The position numbers and the translations under genes are program-made. Below, in pieces: positions 33,101-45,828 of a DNA stretch of 64,000 nt. The first letter of the stretch is position 1. Each line of letters opens with the position of its first letter. The DNA is taken from assembly GCA_025024175.1 (NCBI GenBank), contig QCXZ01000003.1, forward strand, positions 16,512,392 to 16,576,391, written 5' to 3'. The notes under the pieces are model-generated. The model made no database searches, was not told the DNA's origin, and saw only the letters and a program-made list of their open reading frames with translations. Source of the stretch: Rhyzopertha dominica. Taxonomy: Eukaryota > Arthropoda > Insecta > Coleoptera > Bostrichidae.

Positions 33101-36100
33101 GCACACGAGAAAAATTGCAGCAATTGCATATGATATGCTTCAACGTGTTTTCGCGAATTTAATGTATCGCTTTAGGTTCGATTTCGAAGTATGCCAATGC
33201 CGAGATGAAAATCTCTTGATGACGTCATTTTTCATAACGATTTCCACATTCCATGCTTTGTTTGGTCATAATTGCATAAAAAATAGTAAAAGATTACAAT
33301 AAACCTTGGAATTTTGGCAGAAATCACATTTTTACGGGTTATCCCGAAAAATTTACGCTACTCGGCAACCGTGACTGGGCCGTGTATGTGTTTGTCATCC
33401 TAGCCCGTGATCCAAGCGCTGGGTCGGCAGACCGCATCGTATAAGGAACCAATAGCATCGTTTTCCTATGAGATGAACAAAGACGCAACCCTGCGCGCAT
33501 ATTTGAATCCTGAGGCGAAAATCGAGACTCTGCATTGCTTGGGTCCGGCAGACAGCATAAAACGTTAAAACGGACTTCATCATTTATTTCAATTATTTCA
33601 AGTTTTTTTTAATCAACCAATTATAGTTCTGTTTTCTACTGAGTATTACAAATTATCTGATTGACACCCTTTACATGCTTACAGTTTTTTTTGTAATCAT
33701 AAACTTAATTTTACGTATATATGTTTTTATTGAAGTTAATAAAGGAGGCCCGGCATTCATAATCGTCGGATTCCGAAAATTCATTTTGACATGTACATTG
33801 AACAGCAATTATATATATAGTTCAATACTGAAATCACGAAAAACTACCCGAATGTTCTACGAAATTTTTAATTTTCCCAAGATTATTGTAAGAGCTATCC
33901 TCTTAAATAAACAATTTTAAGCAGATACCTTCAAACATTTAACAGAATTAATTAAATACATGTTATAAATTTAGTCAATCTGAAATCATTGAAGAATTTC
34001 ACACAAAAAGAAAATAACAAAATAAGTAAGCGCCAATACCCATATAATCGCTTAATGCTGTCTGCCGGACTTCCGAATACATCTTCGGATTGGGTTCGAC
34101 ATATATCGGCTTCTCCTCTCCGGTGCAGTACAGGTGCACGCTTAACGCTGAAATTATGAAGCTAGTTGCCAGATTTGGCTATTTGTTACTAAATGAACTA
34201 TCTTTTTAACTTGCGGCGATATGAAAATTTACAGAAGTAGCAAGTAATAAACAATAACAACAACTACGAGTATATACAATTATTTACTAATTTATAAATA
34301 AATAATATTGACCAACTAGAGTGGACCAAAGTTTTTACTGCCGACCCAATAGAATTTGTCACGAGCCGCCACTGGTTCGTAGGTAAAATAATAAGGATGG
34401 AGCCAACGCAAACATTGCTCCAACCCTCCTTAGGAGCACCAGCGTTTCAGTTGCAAGCCCGCTCCTGCGAACTGAGTCGATTTACGGGGTTTTAGATGCG
34501 GGACTTTGGGGTATCGGTTGGTCGTGCTCCACTCCATATGCGGTGCTTTGGTAGTTCAAATTCAACCAGGTGAATCTGTAATCTAGCTCGTGACAGGGCA
34601 ATTACCGTAGCGGCACATTGCACCCCTACTGTATATGTCAAAAAATATAATTAAATTATTATTTAAAATGCATGTCCATGCTGTGCTGTCTGCATCGCAA
34701 CCAACTGCAGATAGATCTATTCGCTATCATTATAGCTCATCAGTTCAGTTTAGGTCTAGTGTAGACAGCACGACATATGAAGTAGATCCCTTAATGGCAG
34801 CTAGGTGGCTTTGTCATCATGTCAGTCTAATGCTGACAGATGGCATTGCCATCTAAATTCTTACTTATAAATTATTATTTATCATTTCAAGGGCAAAAAC
34901 AAGCTTTAGATCGTTTTTACTGGTGGTGCAATTGCTCCATAAGAGCAACCGCTACTGGGTGATAGTAAACACCATTTAGTTTTCCTTAAACAAATAAATT
35001 CTATAAAGTTTGATAGTGTATGGGGAAGTTGTGACCTAATATTTAATAATTTATTGTATTTATTTTTCTTTGCATGTGAAATACGATTAAAAAATTCCAA
35101 TATTGGTAGACGGCGAGCAGTACAAGGAGAGGAACACTTTCTTTGCTTGTGTTGATGTCAATGATCGTTAAATAAAACTGATTAAACATTTTTTTCTATT
35201 TTGCATGGTAGTCCTTAATACTATCTACAAGTTTTTTCCGTGTAACACGCTAAATCTATGTAAGCTTACCAGGAAACTGCAATATTTTGTGGAACGGCGT
35301 GGCATTTCAATTTGTCCCTTGTAACAGCCAATCATTAACCTTTAAATGTCTTTAAATGCTTCTTCAGCTTTCAAACGGCCACTTAATCTAAACCGTATCG
35401 TCCCAACAATGTCCAGGTTAAGGGCGGCAATTTATACTGTCGTACATAGCGCGCCCGGCATATTAAAACGTTGGGAATGATCTATCGCCATTCATTTTTT
35501 CATTGTTGCCAACTGAGGGCTTAAGCTCCCCGTCGTCGAACACAGAAAAGAGTGAAAAATTTAAACTAAAATTTATGATTCCTACCGTTTGACCTGCTAG
35601 CTTTACATCGTTATCATTTGCATGCGATTTCATTCCTCGTGATTTATATTTGCTCGACTATTTATACTGTCGAATAAAAATGGAGCTTCGCATTATGCGA
35701 TTTTGCCGGGTATTCTAATAAGATGGAAAGTTTCCCTTTTTGAATTATGGAGCACGTAAACATATACTCAAGTCATTTACGGGTATATTACGAGGAAGTA
35801 ACAAGCCATGCTCATAAACAGAACGTAAATGTCATACTATCGTTCGCCTAACTGGGTTATTACCAATTTTCATGCCATTAACGTGGGACTGAAATCAAAC
35901 ACATTTAAATATTTACGAGTATAGTAAGAGCTCGATGACGCTTTGTTTGTTGATAATATGGACATGAGGTTTTTCTGAGTGCTATATTTATTCACGTGTA
36001 ATGTTTCTCTAAACTACGAGCACATTTAATTGTAATAAGATAATGGCAAATTCGGTTCAAATTTTAACCTAGCTCATTATTAAATAACAATAAAATGTCT

Positions 36101-36242
36101 ACAAAGAAAACGCGAAATACTGTTATTATGTATTATGGAAAATATAAATAAGAGTAAAGGTTATAAGAAAATTTGATATTATTTATTTTTAATAATAAAT
36201 TAAATTATGTATGAAAAACAATATTAATTCAGAGAAACTAAA
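33101..36242. other. anonymous intergenic sequence
   Basis: No supported gene. At about 34370-34386 cacgagccgccactg matches, inverted, a string at 44441 (cagtggcggctcgtgg), a terminal-repeat-like motif of DNA transposons, but neither has a partner end. Confidence 0.4.
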
Positions 36243-36278
36243 TACGTGTTTCGACAGCTAAGCTGCCATCTTCAGTGG
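36243..36278 (-). ncRNA. Hammerhead-like motif, degenerate
   Basis: On minus CUGAAGA, U, stem II GGCAGC-UUA-GCUGUC (pairs with one G-U), then GAAAC and ACGUA. The core and stem II are good, but stem III has only two pairs and no complementary stem I strand follows the cleavage position. I read it as a decayed Penelope-type hammerhead. Confidence 0.5.
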
Positions 36279-36438
36279 AAGTGAGCGACATATTTAGATG
36301 GACTTAATCGGAGGATATTCTCACCAAATTCTCAGCGAAAATGGGCTGGGGTTGGTAAACCTAACTTCATAATTATCTAAATTATCTCATTGAAATTACC
36401 ACTCTATAGTTGTTATCATTTAACCTGGATGATGAATT

Positions 36439-36515
36439 GCCTCTGTGGTCGAATGGATAGATGCATGCCGTTTGTGTGAGGAGTGCTATCAAGAACTGAG
36501 GTAAAAACCTTGTTG
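36439..36515 (+). repeat. tRNA-like (SINE-type) head
   Basis: 36446-36456 reads TGGTCGAATGG, an exact A box. The position of the B box (gaggtaaaaacc) is degraded. The segment starts GCCTCTGTGGTC, like an insect tRNA, but does not fold into a full cloverleaf. It lies about 160 bp from the hammerhead-like motif. Confidence 0.4.
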
Positions 36516-37435
36516 GATGCTGCGATAGCCTTTTATGCGAAAATGCAAGGGAAACGCAGAAGTACTTAAAAGTTTAACAATAAAAATTACTCTGATTGAC
36601 ATCACAATGTATGATGTTTTTTTAGGTTTAGGTTTAGGATCCGAGAAACGTGTTTTTGGGCGCTGTGAAGTGATTACTTAATATCTGTTTTTCTTTGTTT
36701 TGTGATTAAAAAAAGACTATAATCGGCACACATTACTTAAGTGTGAATGGTGATTATGTGATTAGTGTACGTATGTGCTGTGTCTCGTGTGTTGGGCTGG
36801 CCAGCAATGGAAGAGAGGGATTCAGCGCATGCGAGGCCGATCACTCTAGAAGGAGTGACACAACATTAGCCGGCGTTTTGATAAGCAGCTAAGTCTTAAG
36901 TATAACATAAAAGTGTATATAACAGGCACATAATTTATCTCACACGAGCAATAACAACTTTCTTCCTTTAGAATAAATGTAGCAGCATTCTATAAAATTT
37001 TGCTACCTAACTAACACCCCCTTAACAGGTATAAAGTCCACAAAACGGGTCGGATTCTAAAGAACCTTTTTTGACGCTGAGCAGCTGAGCTGTCTAATGT
37101 TCAAGAGGATGAAACGCAGAGAAACTGGCATGACCAAGAATAGGTCAAATGCAACTATACCGAACTGTTTCAAGCGCGATAATGGATCTCTAGAAAACTT
37201 ACAAGACATTCAGGAAGCTTAGAAAACAAAAACGTATCGTAGTAATAACAAGTAGAACGAACAACTAACCAACCAAGGTTATAAAAACAACTTTCATTTT
37301 TTCAGACGTTCTTTCAGAAAAACAGAAATCTCTTACTGTAACAACGCATCAACTAAAGATGAAGGCGACGTATACAAACCCAAAAATTAATGTAGCATGT
37401 GGTTAGCTTACCATCTACGACCCGAACAATTGCTA
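36516..37435. other. anonymous sequence
   Basis: No gene recognised. A short ttaggtttaggtttagg run near 36624-36642 is too brief to be telomeric. Confidence 0.4.
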
Positions 37436-37605
37436 TTAACTCTTAGATCTCTTCATAATGTGTTCTAGTGTTAGGTTCTTGTGTTGACGCTACTGTTGTT
37501 ATTGTTAGTGTCGTTACAGTGAAGTAGTTCCGTGTGTCTAAAAAAGTCTATACAAGAAATCACACATATGTGGTACAGAAAATCTTAGAAGAAGGCAACC
37601 GCCTT
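37436..37605 (+). repeat. Diverged direct repeat, copy 1 (probable LINE 5' region)
   Basis: It shares cataatgtgtt, gtgaagtagttccgtgt and tatacaagaa...cac with 39108-39265 in the same orientation. These words are spaced alike, so the two are copies of one repeat family. What follows each copy differs after about 30 bp. Confidence 0.55.
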
Positions 37606-37991
37606 CCCGAACCAAATGTCCAGTAGGGTAATATCACCCCATCTAGAGATCCAGCAAGCGAAAGGATAAGAACAAATCACGCAAAGCGTCGGTGCCATCA
37701 ATAAACAGCAACAAAACAGGAACAAACAATGGGGTTGTAGCCCTCGATCACAAATCGTTATTGCAACACATTTGTAGGTTTTCCTAGACCCAATGAAGTG
37801 AGATACTAGCAACAAAAAAATATTTCTTATGTTATATTGTCTTATTTTCGCCTTCTAAAGTTTTCCGCCAAATTCAAATATTGCTAGCAACGTCAGTTGA
37901 CCCGGCTAGAGTGGGGAGTGTGGTGGGATGACATTTCGCCACGGTACACCTACCGTGATTTCGCGTTTGACTCATAGAAGAGACATCTGTT

Positions 37992-38534
37992 CAGTGTTGC
38001 CTACTTAGCGGATAAAATTCTCGCCCAACCGAAAAATATAAGTTTTAGCGGTTAGCAGATATTTTAACGGAATAAGAAAGTTTTTAATTAATATTAATGT
38101 TTCACTTTGGCGTATAAATATGGGAAACTTAGATATGAAGTATATATAATCGATTTATTTATGCTAGGTGACTCGATGATTACTGTATTCCTTGCCTGGG
38201 AAATATTATATTTCCTGCTTTTTTTACCTAACAATCCAAAATTTTACCAACGTCTCAATAGTGCTTGTGTGTTTCACGTTGCAGCTCAGACTGTCAGATG
38301 AGGCAGATATTATTATCTTAAACCAAGCAAAGATACATATTTCTGGAAGGAACACGAGCTCGACAACGATATTTTTAACGTTATAACATAATTATAGGAA
38401 ACTAATAATAATTTATGTAAAATAAATAATAAATCCCCTTGTATATCAACAGATTACCCTGTCTTAAAAATTTTAGCGGATTCGATGCGGCAATCTAGCG
38501 GAATTTCTATCAGCCAGCCCCAGTGCCAACATTG
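37992..38534. mobile_element. Possible non-autonomous hAT (MITE)
   Basis: It begins CAGTGTTGCCTACTTAGCGG and ends, inverted, CAATGTTGGCACTGG...AAATTCCGC, with tagcgga words near both ends. This end type recurs in insect hAT MITEs. The octamers flanking it do not match, so the boundaries or the call may be wrong. Confidence 0.4.
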
Positions 38535-39107
38535 TACAGACACACAGATGATCTGTTTGTTTACATTTGCGTTTGGCTTGATTTTGCGAGGATTTTCTTT
38601 AACACAAGCGATTTGCTGTTAGTGCTGCATCTACTGAATATCACCACAATTTTCGTCTTAATTTTTTTTCGGGTACAATTAAAAATTTCTTCTCTAGACC
38701 AACAATACTAGTATTTGCGCATGTTGGCACAAAACATTTCTTTTCAGCAGCCATTTCGTCTGCGTTTTGAACGATATAATCGTGATCGATAAAGAAAAGC
38801 AAAAAACACGAGGGTTATTGAGAGGTTATGAATGACGCTCTTCGTCCGTTCGTCGGCAGTTGACAGCGAAAAACACGCATAGGCAACTGGAACGCTGAAA
38901 ATTATTGTGCCCTGGCAACAACACACAGCTGCTGCCAATCACAAGCGGCAGGGTCAACCTACGTCACACATTCAAATATTTAAACTTTACCATTTTTTTT
39001 ACGTTTATCTAAGCGATTTGGAAAAAAGATAAGTTAACAGGGGTCTATTATTTTTTATGTATATTCATATTCTGCAATAAAAAAATATGGTCTACAACCC
39101 CATTATC
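38535..39107. other. anonymous sequence
   Basis: No supported gene. The 38744-38938 minus frame has no recognisable domain. Confidence 0.4.
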
Positions 39108-39999
39108 TTAAACTCTAAGATTTTAAGTTCATAATGTGTTTTAGTTCTACGTTCTTGCGGTGACATTGTTATTGTAATTGTCCTTAGAGTGAAGTAGTTC
39201 CGTGTATCTAGACAAGTATATACAAGAATTCACGTAATCGTGGGCACAAAAAATCCAGCAGGACGGAAACTACCAAATATACGTTGAAAACATTACCAAC
39301 AGCAACACAAACATCCTGTAAGAGAAATAATAAGAAAAGCTGCAAATCACATTAGACAAAACATATGCAAGCTCAGAAGAACCTTGGAAGAAACCTTTCA
39401 AGGACCACAACCAAAATATAAATCAGAGAAGAGGATAAAATTATATCGACAAGAGAAAAGCGTAAGAGACCTCAACGTATTAATGCTGTGCAGAAACCGT
39501 AATGAATCGTGAAAGAAAAAAACTAATGCAAACAGACGAGCAATATCCTGTAGAACAACGTCACCTAATCTACGGCTCTAGGAAGCAAACGGATGACATA
39601 CGAAAACACCTAAAGAAGCGTCAACACCATTACGAAAGTAAACAGGAGACATGAATCATACTTGCCACTTAAAAAAAAACAAAAAAATAATCAATGAAGA
39701 GGTCCTAACTCTCTGCACAACTTCAAACATCATTTCACAGCAGGAGGAAAACAATGAAGCCACGCTAAGCCAACATCAAACACGGAAACATCTAAGGAAA
39801 GCATTCACTGGCTGAATGCACCCTGCAAACCTTCCCATTCCAATCCTCAGCTTCCCATAACATGCGCTACGTGGGAGCCCACTAGCAACAAGCGTGTAAC
39901 TCCTCCTCCAACCCAGCGTAGACGTAGCCGGCCCGGCGGTATATCCGGGAGAGGCAGAAATGCTTACTGTACGCTGGTTCAATCAATCAATCAATCAAT
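39108..39999 (+). mobile_element. Probable LINE remnant ending in a TCAA repeat tail
   Basis: The 5' part (39108-39265) is the second copy of the direct repeat at 37436. The following 600 bp are A-rich and in places readable as basic, ORF1-like peptide (MNRERKKLMQTDEQYPVEQR), though with stops. The segment ends gctggttcaatcaatcaatc, a short tandem tail at 39979-39999 of the kind that closes several non-LTR families. No RT motif is present, so I infer an internally deleted copy. Confidence 0.4.
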
Positions 40000-41424
40000 A
40001 TAAAAAAACTAGGTTTATTTGGAATGCAGTATTCGTAAGTACCTATACTAATTTGAAATCTGATGTTACCATGCTGGCGAAATGTTCGTAGCCTGTAACA
40101 ATGGCCCCCATTCTGCTGTGCGCCCTTAACCTTACATACATGGTACTGGGATTTGCTTGGATCTGGCGATGAACCAGTCATAAAGAATATGGTCTACTTA
40201 CCAGCTTCTACTTTTCATTCAACTTCTCCTTTTATTGATATTGACATATGACTGCCACTTTCTGCCTTTCTCTTATTTACAATATCTGCTACCTCTTCTG
40301 GCAGTGATTCTAGTCACGAACACCTAGCTATTCTTCTAGATACTTTGTTGGCATTATACGTAGTGCTCCCGGAGTTTAGTAGCAATCCAGAAACGTAAAT
40401 AATACTGGAAAGTCAAGAGTTTTTGATGCATGTTGAAGTGCTGCTGTCCTCTGAGGAGAGATCTTTCTTTTACTACCAGTTTTTCCTGTCCTTGCCACTC
40501 AAATATAGTCTGTTAAATAGTATGCTATTCTTATGGGACATAGAAGGAGCAAGCAAATATGTTTGTCCTACATGAGGAGATATCTATTTAAAGATGTCCG
40601 CTATGGGAAAATGCAACTCGATCGTGTCGTCTTCAAACTTCAACATTTGTATAATATTTCCATTCGTTGATTAGATAGGTATGTTTCTAACAATAAATAA
40701 CGCTTGATCTGTAAAATTTAACTTAATTTGCTTTTTGCAAATTATTGTTATATGTACCATCATTAGCCTGTTTTCTTTTAAGCGCAACCAGCCTTATTGT
40801 CTAGCGAATAAATATTTCAGTCTAAATCCCCCACATTTACGAGTATTTGCAGTGACTGACATCAACGTAAGAGCCAGCCAGCTCGGCAAATCCCACCCTA
40901 TCCGTATCACCTGCGGCCACGCCGTCATTAAACATGTATGTCATTAGCTTGTGTGTAAACAGTCGCACATATCAACATCTATCAGCTCCCTCGTTTGCCT
41001 GTTTCCAGGCTGTGGGCTAATTTCGATTTAATTGCTGGGCTTAAATCTTTTAAATACGCCCCGCAGTGCGAGCTTTAATTTCATCAGTCCCGTTCCCTAG
41101 AAAATTGGCGCGGATGCGAACAATCATGCTTTTGCTTTTTTCTTTCAATTAAGTACCTGCCGCTTGGGTCAAAGAGAATCGGGGGAGGGTAGTTGACGGA
41201 GATTTACTGAAGCGAGCCTTAAGTGAAATAAACGATGGTAAACTATCTTTATAGTCTTGGCGCCCAAGTCTTCCATTGAATGGAAACCTTGAAATATTAG
41301 GGGACAGTTCTATTAGATTAACTAAAGAAAAGAAATAGGAACCGAAAGCTTAGATTGTTTTTTTTTGTTTCATGTATATACAGCGTGTGTTCAGAAAATG
41401 GATTTCTGACTCCTTTATCTAAGC
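40000..41424. other. anonymous intergenic sequence
   Basis: No gene or element recognised. Confidence 0.45.
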
Positions 41425-41530
41425 AATAATAGCGAAACCCAGTAATTTCAAACACTACTAGTTTAATACACTGCTATTCCAACACTACTAATTCAACTAA
41501 TTACTATTCAAAACACCACACTTCACAATA
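41425..41530 (-). repeat. Diverged fragment of a Ty3/gypsy LTR
   Basis: Ctactaattcaactaattac followed by tattcaaaacaccacacttcac matches ctactaattcagtaaaccac / tattcagaacactacactat inside the LTR at 23071-23416, in the same orientation. Only this piece is recognisable. Confidence 0.5.
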
Positions 41531-41579
41531 GTCACTTTCAAATTTAAGATGCTGTAAAAATGATTTGTTCGAATTAAGC

Positions 41580-41700
41580 AAGAATTGTAACTGCGACTGG
41601 AACAATTCAAGCCGGTGATCCTCAGGGTATACTTCTTGGACCAACATTCGTACAATTTATGTAAATGATCTGCTTCACTGCACTTACTGCATATAACTGG
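41580..41700 (+). pseudogene. LINE RT scrap (GVPQGSxLGP motif)
   Basis: On plus: GTIQAGDPQGILLGPTFV, then after a frame change YVNDLLHCTY, equivalent to GVPQGSILGPxLFxxYVNDLL of non-LTR reverse transcriptases. Only about 40 codons survive. Confidence 0.55.
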
Positions 41701-42464
41701 TAGCCGTAACAAATTAAAAATAATACTGTCGAAGCCTAAATAAAGCTTCTAAGAGACGTGCTAGTAAGACCACAATTAAAACAAGGATTTGCATTGCAAA
41801 AAACGGTCACTACATATCCTTGCGGTTGGGTATAGCCATGAAGATGTCGTATTTATTTGAGAAAGCCAAGAACCTTTCCAGTTATGTACACTTTAGCTAT
41901 TGTAAAACATGCTCATGCAAATAAAACATTATCTGCAAGCAAGTGGTAGGGCACACAATACTATGCAAACAGACATTTTGAGGCCTTGTATACATGTTAA
42001 TTGTTTATATCTGATAACGTCCAATACTTGTAATAACTGAGGAAATAAAGTTTTGTATTATACACACGTTTGGTACATACATACTTATGTTATTAAGACA
42101 AACATTTAGTGTCAACAAAAGTTCATAAATCTATAAATGTTTTAGAAATATAAAGGGCTTTTTTATATAGTAATAAAATTTTATTGCGATTTGCCAGCCA
42201 GTGTGATATCATTTAATCCAAATTCAGCATCCACTTTATAAAGTAAAATCAAGACGTACATTTGAAGAACTGTATCTCTTATAATATGCAGTTTATGCGC
42301 GGCTTTTCTGTAGAATAACTGTCAATATTAAATACAAGATTACGTCAACTGAAATAAGCTTTAAAGTTGAGGGGAATATAAAAAAGAAATTCTGGGATAG
42401 TAGCACTACATAAGACAAAAATGTATTACCTCTACGTACAGCACCTTGCAGCTTATCTCTGCCG

Positions 42465-42510
42465 GGCGGAGCGGAAGAACTACTCGATATCCAGAGCGCT
42501 TACGCGAGTG
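42465..42510 (+). repeat. Direct repeat partner of the LTR-like segment at 42881
   Basis: Gcggagcggaagaactactc with gatatccagagcgc repeats at 42881-42914 with a few changes. The two copies flank the gypsy pol fragment, like remains of paired LTRs. Confidence 0.6.
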
Positions 42511-42868
42511 AGGGGATACATAGATGGCAACGAAGTGGAGGTCTGTTCGGACCACCAGCTTTTGAAATGACTCCTATTGCTGAAGTCTGAAGTCACCCAC
42601 AGGAAAGTTAGCCTGTTGGGCCTTATCCCTTCAAGCCTATAATCTGGAAATAAATTACATCCCAGGCAAGTCAAATATGATACCCCGATATCCTATCTCG
42701 GACTGCCCACTCAGAAGATTGTGCCAACCTTTTCAATTTGCACTACTGCTGCCGAAATGCCTCACGAGAATGCCGAGAACTTACGAAAGCAACAAGACTA
42801 GAATAAGCGATACCATGACGGAAGTCCCGAGGTCATCTCCGAAGTCAAAGAGAAAGACCTCGTTTTGA
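42511..42868 (+). pseudogene. Ty3/gypsy pol fragment, RNase H and integrase end
   Basis: Across frames: YIDGNEVEVCSDHQLLK and YNLEINYIPGKSNM match the RNase H and connection of Ty3/gypsy Pol (FxVxTDHxxLKWL...YDLEIxYxPGKxNxxADxLSR). Then AEMPHENAENLRKQQD, RYHDGSPEVISEVKEKDLVL matches the integrase C-terminus (xYHDKxxREVPExKxGDLVLLKxH). The integrase zinc finger and DDE core between them have been deleted. Stops and frameshifts make it non-functional. Confidence 0.65.
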
Positions 42869-42880
42869 TCAAGCCACACC

Positions 42881-43150
42881 GCGGAGCGGAAGCACTACTC
42901 GATATTCAGAGCGCCTGCGCAAAGCGCGAGTGATTGGCTAGGAGGTAGGAGGCGGATGTCAGATATCAAGATGTCAGATGTTATCGTATTGTTTATTTGT
43001 GATTCGAGTGTTTTCGGTAATAATAGTGGCATTAATAGTTGTGTATTTGCAATAAGTCATTAAAGTTTTGTGTTTCATATAAACTGTGATGTTTGTGTCT
43101 TAACCGCCTGAGAAGTTTTACAGCGTAAACGCACCCCAGAATAAAATAAC
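42881..43150 (+). repeat. Probable LTR of the gypsy relic
   Basis: It directly follows the integrase end, begins with the sequence repeated at 42465, and is richer in GC at its start. Exact ends could not be set. Confidence 0.4.
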
Positions 43151-45587
43151 ATGAAACAAACAAAAAATACCATGTTACAAAAGTTAACTACTTCTTCTAT
43201 TACGTATGTAAGATATACGTGCCAACGTCAAATTTACTGATGTACCTATTTTGATACATCCGTAAATTATATATTACATAGCCAGCAGGATTTATTTAAT
43301 TTTAATTTTACTTTTGCAGTTGTTTCTTTTTTACGTTTACTGTGCTTTTTTTTCTCTTGCATATTGTTTTTTGTATTCAAAACAACGAACATCCCGATAA
43401 ATAAAAAGCGTTACATGTATTCGCCCATTAAATCACAGAGGCACGGTGATGCTTTAAGTGCCCATTACGTAAATACGTTATTACATTAAAATTTCGCTTT
43501 TGGACAGTGCTAACTAGAACATACAATATTCAAGACTTCTTTTCAAAGATAAAATGCATATATAGAAATTTATTTTGGTATATCTAATATCCCTAACAGC
43601 ATAAATGGCCACCCTATTGATATAAAATTTTCCCTCAGAAAATTTAATAAGCCTCTTTCGAAGAGGATAAGTACATCATAGTAGAATGTGCCTTTGTTAC
43701 ACCAACCGTTCGGGAAATGAAGTCGTATTTGCAAAAGTTCCCACGGTACTTATTTCTGCAGTTTAATTAAATAAAGCAGATTAAGTCGTGCAACTTTCAG
43801 GTTATTATTACGCTTGGTTGGTTAAAAATGATCCAATCATCGAACACGACCACACCGAAATAGTCTTTACGAGTGGTGCTCTTACTTTAAAACGAAGAAT
43901 GAATTACTCATTTTATTTTGTTGCTTTGACATATTTGCAACCTACTAGTTGATAGTATGATGCCTGGGGGTGATTGTTACTGCTCATATCATTTATAGAG
44001 GGCATTGTATTGTATGTACAAGTATTAGCAGCATCTCCAGGTTGTTTGTAACAGTGTAGATATTTTAGATAACACTGGAAATACACAGTAGAGGAACAGA
44101 TGAGATATAAGTAAAAATTATCAAAAAATCAGTAGTCTGCACTTGCTGTACCGATTTTGAGAGAGTCCGTATACTTCTCTTTGACAGTAAAATTTCGGAT
44201 GTTGGTGTAATGCTCAATCTTCAGTACCTGAGGCTTAGCGGTCTAATAAACTGACTAGACTTTAGGGATGGCCAGACCTGATCGGAGTTGGCCTTGGTGG
44301 TATCTATAACACGTATCGAATATTCAGCATTACCCCAATATCCGAAACCATACCTTAAGGTCTGCATTTGTTTTTTTGCTAATAATCGCTATATTTTCGC
44401 TTTTATCAAAAAATGGTTGCAACCGTTTAGAACTAAGGAGTCAGTGGCGGCTCGTGGCTTCTGCTGAAGGTAAAATCAAGTTGAATTTGCAGAAGGGGGG
44501 TGAGTATGTTGCCAAATAAATCAACAAAAAGTAATTGCCCTGTACGTATTACGTACCTACTTCCGCATATCCATTTACAGGTAGTGTGCCAAGATGCGTG
44601 AAAAGATCCGACATAGGATTTACCGATCCGTTTATCCGCGGACGTAATATTTAAAGAGCGTTTCAAGCAAACTCATTATAATATCGTGAACAGGATTTAT
44701 TTCCTTGGAAAGAATTACGGAACACGGAAATAATTAAAAAGTTATATAGTTACCTGTAGTCTGATGTAANTGTTATAACCAGTTTTATACTTAACCTTTG
44801 ACCTGTTCTCCTTAACCTGTAGTTGCTACATATCTCTGTAGTATTCGAGCTACCTGTTGCTCCTCTTGCAATTTGCTGAATAGGTGGATGGTGGCTAATG
44901 TCTGATAACAAATCACGATACAAGCAAGGCACAGCACAACAGAAGAGGCACAACGGTTTAATAACAAGAAAGAGAACACAGAATAAAACTTGTTGTCTTT
45001 GTCAAACAAGAAGTTACCAATGCTCCATCTCTATCCCTCATGTGTACATCAACGCTGCTGTAATTCGTTCAGTTTCGGAAAGCCTGAAAAGCGACGATTT
45101 CGTCGCCTCAGTTAGGCAGGCAAATTGCGTATCGAACTCTGTTCCGCTCAGGACACGTGTATTGAACATTTTTCACTGTATGTAGCGTATGTGGGACTGA
45201 GGTGAACGGAAATTCGCCTCACATTTGCCGGCTGGAAGTATCGGAGCATAAAATAACCTGTAAACCTTACCAAAAATTTTAAAATTAAATTAAATTATGG
45301 TGAGGCGGCGCCTGATTCGCTTCACCTGGCGAACCGCTATTGGAAGGAATGACCTCAACAAATTTGCACCTTAGACATTTTTTTTTCATATTTTGCTTAT
45401 TTAGCGGGTACGTAATAATTGAAAAACTGAAGAATAAAAACTTTTTATTTAGCTGCACAAAGACACCGCTCTTCCTCAATGAATTGTAATATTTTATATA
45501 GGAATCCTACTAACTACTGTACTAATGCCGGTATGTCACTGCTCGTGTCATAAATGCTTCTTTGCACTACTGGTACGGTATTTTACT
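43151..45587. other. anonymous intergenic sequence
   Basis: No supported gene. Cagtggcggctcgtggcttc at 44441 looks like the end of a DNA transposon, but I could not find the other end. A single N lies at 44770. Confidence 0.4.
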
Positions 45588-45753
45588 TCAATTCTTCATC
45601 TTCTTGACGAGTCTCCCGATATGGTCTCCTTTTTTTACGGTGGTTACACTGCCCGTCTTTTGCAAGGCATCCAGTAACTCGTTACCCACATTACGTTTTA
45701 TTAGATCTTTGGGTACAATTGTGCAAGGTGTGTTTTGGCGTTCTTGACGTGGT
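45588..45753 (-). CDS. Coding-looking C-terminal segment, unknown
   Basis: On minus an AG at 45754-45755 is followed by a frame that runs 55 codons to TGA at 45588: PRQERQNTPCTIVPKDLIKR, later NELLDALQKTGSVTTVKKGD and HIGRLVKKMKN. Composition is balanced and protein-like. I do not recognise the family. The upstream sequence has a stop two codons before, and its pyrimidine tract is weak, so a splice acceptor is only a guess. It may be the end of a transposon ORF. Confidence 0.25.
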
Positions 45754-45812
45754 CTGTTTTAATCAAATTCGCGCAGCATCTAGCTGACACCGTATATTTC
45801 TTATATTATACC

Positions 45813-45828
45813 GGTTGGTCGACCAACC
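45813..45828. repeat. 16-bp perfect palindrome
   Basis: GGTTGGTCGACCAACC is fully self-complementary. No function can be assigned. Confidence 0.8.

Noticed and set aside
36624..36642. TTTAGG-type tandem run
   Set aside because: Only three units and not the usual insect telomere repeat; no telomeric context.
34370..44457. Inverted pair of cagtggcggctcgtg-like ends, 10 kb apart
   Set aside because: The ends face the wrong way for one element (each points outward from the interval) and the intervening DNA is a mix of unrelated relics; more likely two separate fragments.
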